Source: CAZFHZ01 sp964519015 (GTDB taxonomy: Bacteria > Blakebacterota > Blakebacteria > Blakebacterales > CAYUVJ01). Taken from it: a DNA stretch of 64,000 bases. The DNA is taken from assembly GCA_964519015.1 (NCBI GenBank), contig CAZFHZ010000001.1:1-64000 (forward strand), in the 5' to 3' direction. The notes below the pieces were generated by a model. It had not been told where the DNA came from. It did not search any database and was given only the letters and a program-made list of their open reading frames with translations. Shown in pieces: positions 51,525 through 61,030 of this stretch; within the stretch, counting starts at the first letter, position 1; each line of letters starts with the position of its first letter. The position numbers and the translations under genes are program-made.

Positions 51525-53539
51525 AGGGTGCCTTTACGGGTGCGGACCACGGCCCGGATCTGGGGGTCGCGGGATCGCTCGGCCGCCTGGATCACGCGCC
51601 GGCTGACCGGATCGTCCGGCCAGTTCCGGTGCAGCGCCGAGAGGGATTCCAGCATCTCCGCGGATTTGGGAGCCAGGGCCCGAGCGAGGATGAAGCGACG
51701 CCGCCAGGCCAGTCGGAGGAGTGTCTGTCTGGCTTCGGTGGTGCCCGATCGGGCGAGCGCGCGGATCCCGGTCAATCGCAACGGGGCGGCCGACCCGGTG
51801 CTCAGGACCAGGTTGCGGATGAGCGGGACGAGGGTGGCCGGGCAGAAGATCTCCGCGGCGTTGAGACCTAGGGCGACGATCTGATCGTCCGTGTCGCTGA
51901 TGGCGGCAGCGATCGGGACTTCCCGGTCCTCCATGCTGGCCAGCGCGATCCGGAAGGCCTCCCGCCGCACCCCCGCGTCGGGATCGACCAGCCACGGTTC
52001 CGGGGAGAAGTCCGGCGGGAGGGCGGGCAGGACGGCCAGCACCGCCATGAGGTCCCGACGGATCGGTGTAGAGGCCCCTTCGAGACGGATGGCCACCAGA
52101 GGGCCGGCTGCCAGACCGAGTGCCACCAGACGTTCGGCCAGCCCCTGCCGCAGGCGGGCGGCCTCGGCCGCTTCCAGGGCGTCGAGGATCGCTTCGATCC
52201 CTTCCGGTTTCAGATGGGGGAGCAACCGGTCGAGCAGGCCCAGGTCGGGCGGCCGGCCGGCCAGCACCCGCCGGACGGTCTCCGGCCGGGCCACATCGGG
52301 CCAGAGGGCCGCGGCCGCCCGCGAGTCCTCACCGGTCGCATCGAGCAGTCCCAGCAGCGTCGCCAGCTCCCCCGAGCCCAGCATCGAGGCGACCGCATCG
52401 AAGGTGATCCGCCCCGCCTCGTCCAGTTCCAGGCTCATCTGGACGATCCGGACCGGTTCCGGTTCCTCCAGCCAGAAGGGTTCGGCGGAGAGGATCGGGG
52501 ACTGTCGGCTGAACTCCCGCAGCGCCCGGCCGTAATCCTCCGGATTGGGGTCGTCGATCTGCCACTCCGCTCCCAGCTCGCGGACCATCTCACCCAGCTC
52601 CTGCCCGCCCGGACCCGGGTCCGCCGAGGGATCCTCCCCTTCTCCTTCCCCCGGTGGGGGGGTATCGGTCTGCGTGCCCAACTTAGTCAGGATACGCAGG
52701 AAGCTGGCGCCCGGTCCCTCCTGCTCCCCCCCGGCCCGCTCGACCAGGTCGGCGACCGCGGAGGTGAGGGAATCAGCTCCTTCGGCGGCCGAGTCGACCA
52801 GACCCGGCACCGCCCTGATCAGCCGGCCGAGGGTCTTCGGAGGGGTCTTCAGGATCAGGCGGGCGATCTCCTGGCGGAAGGTGACCGGATCGTCCGGTGG
52901 CTCACCGCGCATGACCCGGGTGAGTTGCGGGTACTCGGTCGCTGAGAACCCGGGGTCCTTCCCCTCCTGGGGAGCACCGGATCCGGTCTCCTCCGCCACG
53001 CCGGACGCTTCGTCCGATCCACCCGCCTCCCCGGTCTCGGAAGCACCCTCCACCGGCAGCGGGCCCATCCCCGGCGGCGACTCCCGGGCGATGGCCAGGC
53101 TCTCGTAGGCGACCGGCTCCAGCCGGATGTGGGGCCACTGCTGCAACGCCTGAGCTCCGGAGGCCCCCAGGGGGACCCCCGAGCGGCCCAGCGGCTGGGC
53201 GACGGCGGTGAGCAGTCCCTCCATCTCCTGGGCCCCCACCCCCCGGCCCAGGAGCAGGCTGTGGAGCTGGTGCTGGTTGAGGCGCAGGGCGAGACCGGCG
53301 TAAAGGGGGTTGGCCGGATCACTCTCACCACTGCTGAGCACCAGGCGGTCCTTGCGGACGATGATCTCCAGGCCCTCGCGTTCCCCGACCAGGAGTGCCT
53401 CCAGCCGGTCGGCCAGTAACTGGGCCGTGGCGCCGCGGGAGGGATGCCCCGGCGGGTACATCGCATAGCGCTGTACCCCCCGGGCGAGTTCGGTGACCAC
53501 TGCGAGGTGCTCCGGGATCATCCGGTACTCACTGGACAT
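51521..53539 (-). CDS. HEAT-repeat protein paired with HD-GYP protein
   Basis: The 672-residue protein begins with a module of about 110 residues (ELARGVQRYAMYPPGHPSRGATAQLLADRLEALL) like that of the neighbouring HD-GYP protein. A Gly/Glu/Pro-rich linker follows (residues about 150-200 and 300-330), then alpha-helical HEAT-type repeats in the C-terminal half (VDPDAGVRREAFRIALASMEDREVPIAAAISDTDDQIVALGLNAAEIF). It has no enzymatic motif and is likely a scaffold. The start is uncertain: ATG 53539 is used here; GTG 53593 and ATG 53521 are possible. Confidence 0.72.
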   Translation of the reverse strand: MSSEYRMIPEHLAVVTELARGVQRYAMYPPGHPSRGATAQLLADRLEALLVGEREGLEIIVRKDRLVLSSGESDPANPLYAGLALRLNQHQLHSLLLGRGVGAQEMEGLLTAVAQPLGRSGVPLGASGAQALQQWPHIRLEPVAYESLAIARESPPGMGPLPVEGASETGEAGGSDEASGVAEETGSGAPQEGKDPGFSATEYPQLTRVMRGEPPDDPVTFRQEIARLILKTPPKTLGRLIRAVPGLVDSAAEGADSLTSAVADLVERAGGEQEGPGASFLRILTKLGTQTDTPPPGEGEGEDPSADPGPGGQELGEMVRELGAEWQIDDPNPEDYGRALREFSRQSPILSAEPFWLEEPEPVRIVQMSLELDEAGRITFDAVASMLGSGELATLLGLLDATGEDSRAAAALWPDVARPETVRRVLAGRPPDLGLLDRLLPHLKPEGIEAILDALEAAEAARLRQGLAERLVALGLAAGPLVAIRLEGASTPIRRDLMAVLAVLPALPPDFSPEPWLVDPDAGVRREAFRIALASMEDREVPIAAAISDTDDQIVALGLNAAEIFCPATLVPLIRNLVLSTGSAAPLRLTGIRALARSGTTEARQTLLRLAWRRRFILARALAPKSAEMLESLSALHRNWPDDPVSRRVIQAAERSRDPQIRAVVRTRKGTL

Positions 53540-53765
53540 GCGCCGCGGGTGGCCGGTCGCCGCGGAGCCGGGTGTGGTGGTCGTTCCTGCCACGGTGGTC
53601 GCTCGGCCGGACCGGGCACAATCTGTTTATAGTGCTCTCCTCCGACGGAGCGCAAACAGGACTCCGAAGCGTCCCCACCCTCCCGGGTGTCCCCGCCCGT
53701 CGGGGACCCGAATATCTTATACCCAGAGGACTCTGCGATTCAGAGCAATAGCCGGGAGGGACGCG

Positions 53766-54110
53766 TTGCCGGGATCCGACCGAATCGAAGAACACCTACG
53801 GGCGGCCGTACGGGCCCGTCTGGAGGCTCTGGACCGGCTGCTGGAGCACCGGGTGCGCCTGACCGTGGCGGTCCTGCTGGCGCCTGGCCGGCAGCTCTCT
53901 TTCGCCGCCCTGAAGGGAGTGACCGGGGAGAGTGACGGCAGCCTGGGAGCCCATCTCAAGCGCCTGAGCGAAGCGGGCTACCTGGCCATCGAGCGCGGAT
54001 TCGTGGCCGGCCGGCCGCTCTCCCGATATGCGCTCACGCCCCGCGGCCTGGCCGCCCTGGAGCGCCATCTGGACGCCCTGGAGGGTCTGCTGACCGAGAC
54101 CCTGGCCTGA
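53766..54110 (+). CDS. Winged-helix DNA-binding regulator (MarR/HTH_34-like) heading the Cu/Ag efflux operon
   Basis: The 114-residue protein has the compact winged-helix pattern LLEHRVRLTVAVLLAPGRQLSFAALKGVTGESDGSLGAHLKRLSEAGYLAIERGFVAGRPLSRYALTPRGLAALERHLDALEGLL. This family commonly stands next to efflux genes as a local regulator. The only sensible start is TTG at 53766, which has GGGAGGG 5 bp upstream; no ATG or GTG fits. No metal-binding cysteines are present, so a direct copper sensor is not evident. It is followed by the Cys-rich protein and cusCBA genes. Confidence 0.78.
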   Translation: MPGSDRIEEHLRAAVRARLEALDRLLEHRVRLTVAVLLAPGRQLSFAALKGVTGESDGSLGAHLKRLSEAGYLAIERGFVAGRPLSRYALTPRGLAALERHLDALEGLLTETLA

Positions 54111-54204
54111 AGAATGCAGGAACCCTCAGCGGGACTCCGGAGTCGATAGGGGGAACCCGGAATCGGCCGCCCGGGAAACCGGCCGCGCCGCCAGGAATGG
54201 ATCG

Positions 54205-54600
54205 ATGACCCGACGCCGCAGCCCAGCCGTACTCCTGACCGCCCTGCTCCTGCTCGGCCCGGGGGAATGGGTGTGGGCATATCCGTGGGACTGTCCCGCC
54301 ACCGGGTCAGCGAGCGCAAGCTGCGGTTGCTGCTGCCAGACGCCGGATCGGCCGATCCACGGAGCCGCCCTGACCGCGACCGGATGCTGCCGGACCGAGG
54401 TCGGACCCGCCGACGGACCCGAGACGGAATACCTCCCGGGCGGAGAAGCGTGGACACCCCGCCCGCCCACCGGCCCCCCCCTCGTTCTTCTCCCCGGACC
54501 GGCGGCCGCTTCACCCCCCGGGACACCCCCGCTTCCGGTGGTGGTCTCCCGGGCGCACGCTCCTCCCTGCTACACCCTCTTCTGCAGCCGGCTGAACTGA
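54205..54600 (+). CDS. Small secreted Cys-rich protein next to cusCBA
   Basis: The 131-residue protein has a signal peptide (RRRSPAVLLTALLLLGPGEWVWA), then a Cys-rich patch (SCGCCCQTPD, GCCRTE), a Pro-rich stretch and a C-terminal CYTLFC motif. The clustered cysteines suggest periplasmic binding of Cu(I) or Ag(I) or a redox role. Its site between the regulator and the outer-membrane factor supports a part in metal resistance. I know no named family for it. CCAGGA precedes the ATG. Confidence 0.7.
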   Translation: MTRRRSPAVLLTALLLLGPGEWVWAYPWDCPATGSASASCGCCCQTPDRPIHGAALTATGCCRTEVGPADGPETEYLPGGEAWTPRPPTGPPLVLLPGPAAASPPGTPPLPVVVSRAHAPPCYTLFCSRLN

Positions 54601-54695
54601 TCCCCGCCTGAGGGGACGCCCCGCCCGACCGGAGGCCCGCCCCTCCACGCTGAGTTGCCTGCGCCGTTCTCGGTACCCCTGTCCGTGGAGTGTCC

Positions 54696-56045
54696 ATGAT
54701 GATGTCCCGATCCCGGGAGGCGTCTGCCTCCCTCATGATCCTGTTCCTGCCCCTGTTGGTGGGCGGCTGCGCTGCGGGTTCCCACCGGGTCTTCCCGGGG
54801 GCCGACCGGGCGGCCATCGCCGAACCATCCGGACCGGCGCTCCCGGCGGATGAAGCGCTGGAGCCGGAAGCCCTGGTCGAGGCGGTGCTCGCCCGCAATC
54901 CGTCGCTGGAATCCGCCCGCCAGCGGTGGCGCGCCGCCGCCGCCCTCCGGCCGCAGGTCACCGCTCTCCCCGACCCCGGACTCTCCGCCACCCTCTCACC
55001 GGGAAGCGCCCTCGATCCCGGGGCCCGGACGATCGGTGAGGTGATGCTGGCCCAGAGCTTCCCCTGGCCGGGCCGGCTCCGTCTGGCCGGGGAGCAGGCC
55101 GACCAGCTCGCCGGGGCCGCGGCCTCCGATCACCAGGCGCTGCAGCGGATGCTTGCCGCCACGGCCCTCCGGGCCTACTACGACCTCTGGGAGACCGAGC
55201 GGCACCTCGAACTGAATCTAGCCCACGAGCGCCTGCTGTCGGAACTGCACGACAGCGCAGGTTCCGCCTGGGCGAGCGGTCGGGGCTCCCCGCAGGATGT
55301 GCTCCAGGTCGAGCTGGAAACGGCCCGGCTAGCCCGGGAGCGGCTCATGCTGGAGCGGATGCGCACCCGGCTGCAGGCCGCTCTCAATGCGCTGTTGGGA
55401 GCGTCCCCGGAGGCGCCGCTCCCCTCCCCACCGCGGGCGCTCGAGCTCCCCGGCCGGCCGCTGCCGGAGCGGGGGACGGTCTCAACCGAGGCGCTCTCTG
55501 CCCACCCGGAGCTCGAGGCCGCGGCCCGTCGGAGCGAAGCCGCCCGGGTCGGGCTGCGCCTGGCCCGGCTCCGCTACTACCCCGATCTGACACCGATGGT
55601 GGGTTACAACTCCATGCTGGAGCGGCCCGCCTGGCGCCCCGTGGTCGGGCTCGCCCTCGCGCTCCCGCTCCGGCTCGGGAGCCGGGATGCCGCCACCGAA
55701 CAGGCCGCGGCGGCCCTTCAGGCGGCCGAGTACGAAGAGGCCGGCCGGCGGGACTGGATCCGGCTCGAGGCGGACACCCGGCTCCAGGAAGCCCTCGAGG
55801 CGGACAGCACCCTCGCCCTCTACCGGGAGCGGCTGCTGCCGACCGTACGCAGACAATTGGAAGCGGCCCGGACGGGTTACCGGACCGGGCGGAATGATTT
55901 CTCCGCCGTCATCCAGGCGGAGCGGGAACTGCTCACCATCGAACGGGAAGATGCCACCGCGCTGGCGGCGGTCTGGCGGACGCGCGCTGCGCTCGAAGAA
56001 GCGCTCGGCCGGATCCCCGGCCGGCAACCGAAAGGAACCCTCTGA
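54696..56045 (+). CDS. cusC: Outer-membrane efflux lipoprotein, TolC/CusC family
   Basis: The 449-residue protein has a lipoprotein signal ending in VGGC. It also has the two OEP repeats rich in helices (VEAVLARNPSLESARQRWRAAAALRPQVTALPDPGLSATLSPG, RALELPGRPLPERGTVSTEALSAHPELEAAARRSEAARVGLRLARLRYYPDLTPMVGY). Such trimers form the channel through the outer membrane for RND pumps. The ATG at 54696 has GGAG 7 bp upstream; GTG 54690 is an alternative. Its stop codon overlaps the start of the adaptor gene by one base. Confidence 0.9.
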   Translation: MMMSRSREASASLMILFLPLLVGGCAAGSHRVFPGADRAAIAEPSGPALPADEALEPEALVEAVLARNPSLESARQRWRAAAALRPQVTALPDPGLSATLSPGSALDPGARTIGEVMLAQSFPWPGRLRLAGEQADQLAGAAASDHQALQRMLAATALRAYYDLWETERHLELNLAHERLLSELHDSAGSAWASGRGSPQDVLQVELETARLARERLMLERMRTRLQAALNALLGASPEAPLPSPPRALELPGRPLPERGTVSTEALSAHPELEAAARRSEAARVGLRLARLRYYPDLTPMVGYNSMLERPAWRPVVGLALALPLRLGSRDAATEQAAAALQAAEYEEAGRRDWIRLEADTRLQEALEADSTLALYRERLLPTVRRQLEAARTGYRTGRNDFSAVIQAERELLTIEREDATALAAVWRTRAALEEALGRIPGRQPKGTL

Positions 56046-57784
56046 TGCCACGGAACGAAGAGAAGAGAAGGGACCGGCGGTGGCTGGTCGCGGTGCTGCT
56101 CCCGGTGAGTCTACTCCTGGTGCTCGCCGCCTCGGGCGCCTTCGCCCGCTCCTCCGGGATCGCAACAGCTGCGCGTCAGGAAGGCCCCTATGCCTTCACA
56201 CCCGGAGCGCTCGGCCGATTGGAGGCCGCCTTCGACAGCTACGAGAAGATCCGGAGCGGTCTCTCCTCCGACTCTGTCACCGGTCTCGCCGGGGAAGCCG
56301 CCGCCGTGGCCACCCGGCTGGAGGAAGCCGTCCGGGAAGTGCCCGCCTCGGCCCCCCGGATGCGGTCTCTGCTGACCGCTGCGACCGCCGCCGCCCGTAC
56401 CCTGGGCACCCGTGAGGAGATCGAGGCGGCCCGGCACGACTTCGGCGAGCTCTCCCGGCTGCTGATCGCGCTCGCCCAGGCGGATGCCCGCCTCACCCGC
56501 GGGCGCTGGGTCTTCTACTGCCCGATGACCCCCACCTACCCGAAGTGGTTCCAGAAGGTGGAGACGCTGGCCAACCCCTACTACGGCTCGAAGATGCTCA
56601 CCTGCGGGAGCGCCAGCACCTGGGAGGCGGAGATCCCCCCCGGACTCCTGAGCACCGGGGAGGCACCGGTGCCGGCCGATCCGGATACGATCGCCTACTA
56701 CACCTGTCCGATGCATCCCTCGATCCACGCCTCGCAGCCGGGGGCCTGCCCGATCTGCGGGATGGACCTGGTGCCGGTGCGGCAACAGGAGCTGGAGAGC
56801 GGGGTCGTGCTGGTGGATCCGGTCCGGCAGCAGAAGATCGGGGTCCGGATCGAACCGGCACAGCATGAGCCCATGATCCTCCAGGTCCGGGCCGTGGGTC
56901 GCCTCACCTGGGACGATGGACGGCTCACCGACGTCAGCCTGAAGGTGGGAGGTTGGATCGAGGACCTCTTCGTCAGCGACCTCTCCCACCGGGTGGAAGA
57001 GGGGGAGCCTCTCTTCACGCTCTACAGCCCCGAACTCTACGCGGCCCAGCGCGACTACCTCCAGCTGGTCCGGGACGGCGGCGCATCCGGCCCCCTGGTG
57101 GAGACCGCCCGGGAGCGCCTCCTGCTCGCCGACATGACGGCCGGGCAGATCGAGACCATCACCCGCACCGGGCAGCCGATGCTCCACGTACCCGTACTCT
57201 CCCCCGCCGGCGGGTTCGTGGTGGCCCGGGAGGTGGTCCGCGGCGCCTCGGTCAGGCCGGGGGAGCGGCTCTACCGGATCGCCGACCTCGGGCGGATCTG
57301 GGTGGAGGCCGAGGTCTACGAGTCCGATCTGGCGCTGCTGCGGACCGGACAGCAGGCCCGCGTCCGGCTCTCCTACCTCCCCGACCGCTCCTTTTCGGCC
57401 GAGATCACCCGCATCTATCCCTACCTGGAGGGGGCGACCCGCACCGGACGGGTCCGCCTGGAACTGGATAATCCCGCGCTGGAACTCAAGCCCGATATGT
57501 ATGCCGACGTCGACCTGGAGGTGGACCTGGGCCGCCCGCTCCAGGTCCCGGCCTCGGCGGTCATCTACACCGGCCCGCGCCGGATCGTCATGGTCGAAGT
57601 GGGGGAGGGACGCTTCCAGCCGCGCGAGATCCAGACCGGACGCCGGACCGAGGAGCGGATCGAGGTCCTCTCCGGTCTGCAGGCGGGAGAGCGGGTGGTC
57701 TCCTCGGGCACCTTCCTGATCGCCGCCGAGAGTCGCCTGCGGTCGGCCGCCGGCTACTGGGAGGGCGGACATGCCGGTCACTGA
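56045..57784 (+). CDS. cusB: RND periplasmic adaptor (CusB-like) with N-terminal DUF3347-like and heavy-metal-binding domains
   Basis: The 579-residue protein has a signal/anchor segment and a helical DUF3347-like domain ending FYCPMTPTYPKWFQKVETLANPYYGSKMLTCG (to about residue 195). A short heavy-metal-binding domain YYTCPMHPSIHASQPGACPICGMDLVPV (about 217-245) follows, then the adaptor core (VGGWIEDLFVSDLSHRVEEGEPLFTLYSPELYAAQRDYL, RIYPYLEGATRTGRVRLELDN). CusB collects Cu(I)/Ag(I) and links the pump to the outer-membrane channel. Having both extra domains makes it longer than the roughly 400-residue E. coli protein. It overlaps cusA by 14 bp. Confidence 0.92.
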   Translation: MPRNEEKRRDRRWLVAVLLPVSLLLVLAASGAFARSSGIATAARQEGPYAFTPGALGRLEAAFDSYEKIRSGLSSDSVTGLAGEAAAVATRLEEAVREVPASAPRMRSLLTAATAAARTLGTREEIEAARHDFGELSRLLIALAQADARLTRGRWVFYCPMTPTYPKWFQKVETLANPYYGSKMLTCGSASTWEAEIPPGLLSTGEAPVPADPDTIAYYTCPMHPSIHASQPGACPICGMDLVPVRQQELESGVVLVDPVRQQKIGVRIEPAQHEPMILQVRAVGRLTWDDGRLTDVSLKVGGWIEDLFVSDLSHRVEEGEPLFTLYSPELYAAQRDYLQLVRDGGASGPLVETARERLLLADMTAGQIETITRTGQPMLHVPVLSPAGGFVVAREVVRGASVRPGERLYRIADLGRIWVEAEVYESDLALLRTGQQARVRLSYLPDRSFSAEITRIYPYLEGATRTGRVRLELDNPALELKPDMYADVDLEVDLGRPLQVPASAVIYTGPRRIVMVEVGEGRFQPREIQTGRRTEERIEVLSGLQAGERVVSSGTFLIAAESRLRSAAGYWEGGHAGH

Positions 57785-60700
57785 GGGGAGCGGCCTTAGA
57801 GGGACCGGACTGCTCGGCCGGTTGATCGCCGGCAGCGCCCGCAATCCATGGCTCACCGTGGCCCTGGCCGCCGGCCTGGGGCTCTGGGGCTGGTGGGCCA
57901 TGCGCGCGGCGCCACTCGATGCCATCCCCGACCTCTCCGACGTGCAGGTGATCATCCAGACCGAATGGGGGGGACGGAGTCCCGACCTGGTCGAGGACCA
58001 GATCACCTACCCGATCACCTCCCGACTGGTCGCCGCCCCCCGGGTGCGCTTCGTGCGAGGGCAGAGCTTCTTCGGGGTCTCGTTCGTCTATGTCGTCTTC
58101 GAGGATGGCACGGATATCTACTGGGCGCGCAGCCGGGTCCTGGAGTACCTGAACACGGTCCAGGCCGATCTCCCGGCAGGGGTCGCCCCCACCCTGGGTC
58201 CCGACGCGACCGGAGTGGGCTGGGTCTTCCAGTACGCCCTGCTCGACCGGACGGGAGGGCACGACCTCCAGCAGCTCCGCTCGATCCAGGACTGGAACGT
58301 CCGCTTCGCACTGGAGAGCGTCGAGGGGGTGGCCGAGGTCGGTTCCATCGGCGGCTTCGTCAAGGAGTACCAGGTCCTGCTCGACCCGGTCCGGCTGCTC
58401 GGTCACAGCATCACCCTCTCCGAAGTCATCCGGGCGGTGCGCGCCTCCAATGAGGACGCCGGCGGACACACCATCGAGATCGCCGGTCACGAGCACATGA
58501 TCCGGGGACGCGGCTATCTCCGCGGCCTGGACGACCTGGGGGGTATCCCGCTCCGGGCCACTCCGGACGGCACGCCGGTCCGCCTGCGCGATGTGGCCGA
58601 GGTCGAGATCGGACCGGCCAGCCGCCGCGGGATCGCCGAGCTGGACGGTCAGGGGGAGGTCGCGGGGGGGATCGTCATCATGCGCTACGGCGAGAACGCC
58701 CTGCGGGTGATCGACCGGGTGAAGGCACGGCTCGAGGAGGTGCGCCGGAGCCTCCCCGAGGGGGTGGAGCTGGTGGTCACCTACGACCGCTCCGAGCTCA
58801 TCAAGGCCTCGATCGAGACCCTGAAGCGCACCCTGCTCGAAGAGATGGTGATCGTCAGCCTGGTCATCTTCCTCTTCCTGATGCATGCCCGCAGCGCCCT
58901 GGTCCCGGTCATCGCCCTGCCCCTGGCCGTCCTGGCCGCGTTCGTGCCGATGTTCTATCAGGGGCTGACCGCCAACATCATGTCCCTGGGCGGCATCGCG
59001 GTCGCCCTCGGCGCCATGGTGGACGCCTCGATCATCATCATCGAGAACATCCATCAGCGGCTCTCGGAGTGGGAGGAGCGGGGACGGGTCGAACCCCGCC
59101 TGGAGGTCCTCATCGGCGCCATGCAGGAGGTCGGACCCTCGATCTTCTTCTCCCTGCTGGTGATCACGGTCTCCTTCCTGCCCGTCTTCACCCTCCAGGC
59201 GACCGAAGGGCGGCTCTTCCGCCCGCTCGCCTTCACCAAGACCTATTCGATGGGTTTCGCGGCCATCCTGGCCGTGACCCTGACCCCCGCCCTGGCGGCT
59301 CTGCTCATCCGGGGACGGCTCCGGCGGGAGGAGCACGATGTGCTCAACCGCTGGCTGGTCAGGCTCTACGAGCCGGTGGTCCGTATCGTGATCCGTTGGC
59401 GCTGGGTGGTCATCGCCGGCGCCCTGCTGCTGGTCACCGCCACCATCCCCGTCTTCCTGCGTCTCAAGAGCGAGTTCATGCCCCCCCTCAACGAGGGGGC
59501 GATTCTCTATATGCCGACCTCCCCCCCGGGCATGTCGGCGACCGAGGCGGCCAACGCCCTCCAGCTACTCGACCGGGAGTTGCGCCGCTTCCCGGAGGTC
59601 GAGCGGGTCTTCGGGAAGATGGGACGGGCGCAGACCGCCACCGATCCCGCTCCGCTCGACATGGCCGAGATCACCGTGGTCCTGAAGCCCCGCGACCAGT
59701 GGCGCCAGGGACTGACCTGGGACGACCTGGTGCGGGAGATGGACGAGGAGGTCCGCATCCCCGGGATGCCGAACGTCTGGTGGATGCCGATCCAGACCCG
59801 GACCGAGATGCTGGCCACCGGGATCCGCAGCCCGCTCGGGATCAAGGTGTACGGGGACGACCTGGAGACGATCGAGCGGGCCGCGCGGTCGGTGGAGGAT
59901 GCCCTGGCCGATGTGCCCGGCACCCGCAGCGCCTATGCGGAACGGTCCACCGGCGGGAACTACCTCGATTTCGACATCGACCGTGAGGCCGCCGCCCGTT
60001 TCGGGCTCTCGGTGGCCGACATCAACGAAGTGATCATGACGGCGGTGGGGGGCATGAGCGTCACCCAGACCGTCGAGGGACGGGAGCGCTATCCGGTCAG
60101 CATCCGCTATGCTCGTGAATGGCGGGACGAGCCCGACCAGCTGGAGCGCATCCTGGTCCCGACCCCGACGGGAGTGCAGATCCCGATCTCCCAGGTGGCC
60201 CGGATCGTGCATCGCACCGGCCCTCCCATGATCCGCAGCGAGGACGGGAAACTGCTCGGATTCGTCTTCGTGGACATCGCCGACCGGCCCATCGCCGACT
60301 ACGTCCACCAGGCCCGCAGGGTGGTCGCCCGGGACCTCACCCTGCCGCCGGGGGTGCGCCTGGAGTGGGCCGGCCAGTTCACCTACCTGGAACGGGCCAA
60401 GCAGCGGCTCCGCCTGATCGTGCCCATCACCCTGGCCCTGGTGCTCTTCCTGCTCTATGCCAACACCCGCTCGGTGACCGAGGCAGGGATTGTGCTGCTG
60501 GCCGTCCCCTTCTCCCTGGTCGGGGCCTTCTGGCTCCTCTTCCTGCTGGGCTACCACCTGAGCGTGGCCGTCTGGGTGGGCCTCATCGCACTGGCCGGAT
60601 TGGACGCGGAGACGGGGGTGGTCATGCTGCTCTATCTGAAACTGGCCCACCGGCGCCGGAGAGAGGAGGGAAGACTGGCTACGACCGCCGACCTGACCGA

Positions 60701-60929
60701 AGCGATCGTGGAGGGATCGGCCCGGCGGATCCGGCCCAAACTGATGACCGTGCTGACGACCATGATCGCCCTGCTCCCGATCATGTGGAGCGCGGGGACG
60801 GGTGCCGACGTGATGCGCCGGATCGCGGCCCCGATGATCGGCGGGCTGGTCACCTCCTTCCTGCTCGAGCTGACCGTCTACCCCGCTATCTTCGCCGTCT
60901 GGAAGCGCCGCGGACTGCCGGCCGGCTGA
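57771..60929 (+). CDS. cusA: Heavy-metal RND pump CusA (Cu(I)/Ag(I))
   Basis: The 1052-residue pump has 12 membrane spans and two large periplasmic loops. HME-RND motifs include TEWGGRSPDLVEDQITYPITS, MVDASIIIIENIHQRL and LAGLDAETGVVMLLYL. Met581 (LYMPTSPPG), Met631 (APLDMAEI) and Met680 (TEMLATGIRSP) match Met573, Met623 and Met672 of E. coli CusA, with the same spacing. That three-methionine cluster binds Cu(I)/Ag(I), so monovalent metal rather than Zn/Co/Cd is expected. It closes the operon before a strong terminator. Confidence 0.95.
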   Translation: MPVTEGSGLRGTGLLGRLIAGSARNPWLTVALAAGLGLWGWWAMRAAPLDAIPDLSDVQVIIQTEWGGRSPDLVEDQITYPITSRLVAAPRVRFVRGQSFFGVSFVYVVFEDGTDIYWARSRVLEYLNTVQADLPAGVAPTLGPDATGVGWVFQYALLDRTGGHDLQQLRSIQDWNVRFALESVEGVAEVGSIGGFVKEYQVLLDPVRLLGHSITLSEVIRAVRASNEDAGGHTIEIAGHEHMIRGRGYLRGLDDLGGIPLRATPDGTPVRLRDVAEVEIGPASRRGIAELDGQGEVAGGIVIMRYGENALRVIDRVKARLEEVRRSLPEGVELVVTYDRSELIKASIETLKRTLLEEMVIVSLVIFLFLMHARSALVPVIALPLAVLAAFVPMFYQGLTANIMSLGGIAVALGAMVDASIIIIENIHQRLSEWEERGRVEPRLEVLIGAMQEVGPSIFFSLLVITVSFLPVFTLQATEGRLFRPLAFTKTYSMGFAAILAVTLTPALAALLIRGRLRREEHDVLNRWLVRLYEPVVRIVIRWRWVVIAGALLLVTATIPVFLRLKSEFMPPLNEGAILYMPTSPPGMSATEAANALQLLDRELRRFPEVERVFGKMGRAQTATDPAPLDMAEITVVLKPRDQWRQGLTWDDLVREMDEEVRIPGMPNVWWMPIQTRTEMLATGIRSPLGIKVYGDDLETIERAARSVEDALADVPGTRSAYAERSTGGNYLDFDIDREAAARFGLSVADINEVIMTAVGGMSVTQTVEGRERYPVSIRYAREWRDEPDQLERILVPTPTGVQIPISQVARIVHRTGPPMIRSEDGKLLGFVFVDIADRPIADYVHQARRVVARDLTLPPGVRLEWAGQFTYLERAKQRLRLIVPITLALVLFLLYANTRSVTEAGIVLLAVPFSLVGAFWLLFLLGYHLSVAVWVGLIALAGLDAETGVVMLLYLKLAHRRRREEGRLATTADLTEAIVEGSARRIRPKLMTVLTTMIALLPIMWSAGTGADVMRRIAAPMIGGLVTSFLLELTVYPAIFAVWKRRGLPAG

Positions 60930-60957
60930 GCCCCTGGCCCGGATGGGGATACCAAGC

Positions 60958-60991
60958 GAAGGGCCCCCGGTCAGTCGACCGGGGGCCCTTC
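60958..60991. terminator. Strong bidirectional terminator between cusA and the cytochrome gene
   Basis: GAAGGGCCCCCGGTC and GACCGGGGGCCCTTC form a perfect 15-bp stem around the 4-nt loop AGTC. It sits 28 bp after the cusA stop and 39 bp from the end of the opposing cytochrome gene, so it can end transcription from both sides. The A and T residues at the stem ends replace a long T-run. Confidence 0.85.
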
Positions 60992-61030
60992 TCATGATCC
61001 GCCTGTCGGTGTGAGCCGATGGCTCATCCG

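Noticed and set aside
57588..59336. 582-codon minus-strand frame opposite cusB/cusA
   Set aside because: It is antisense to the RND pump with conserved methionines, and its translation is Asp/Gly/His-rich without motifs.
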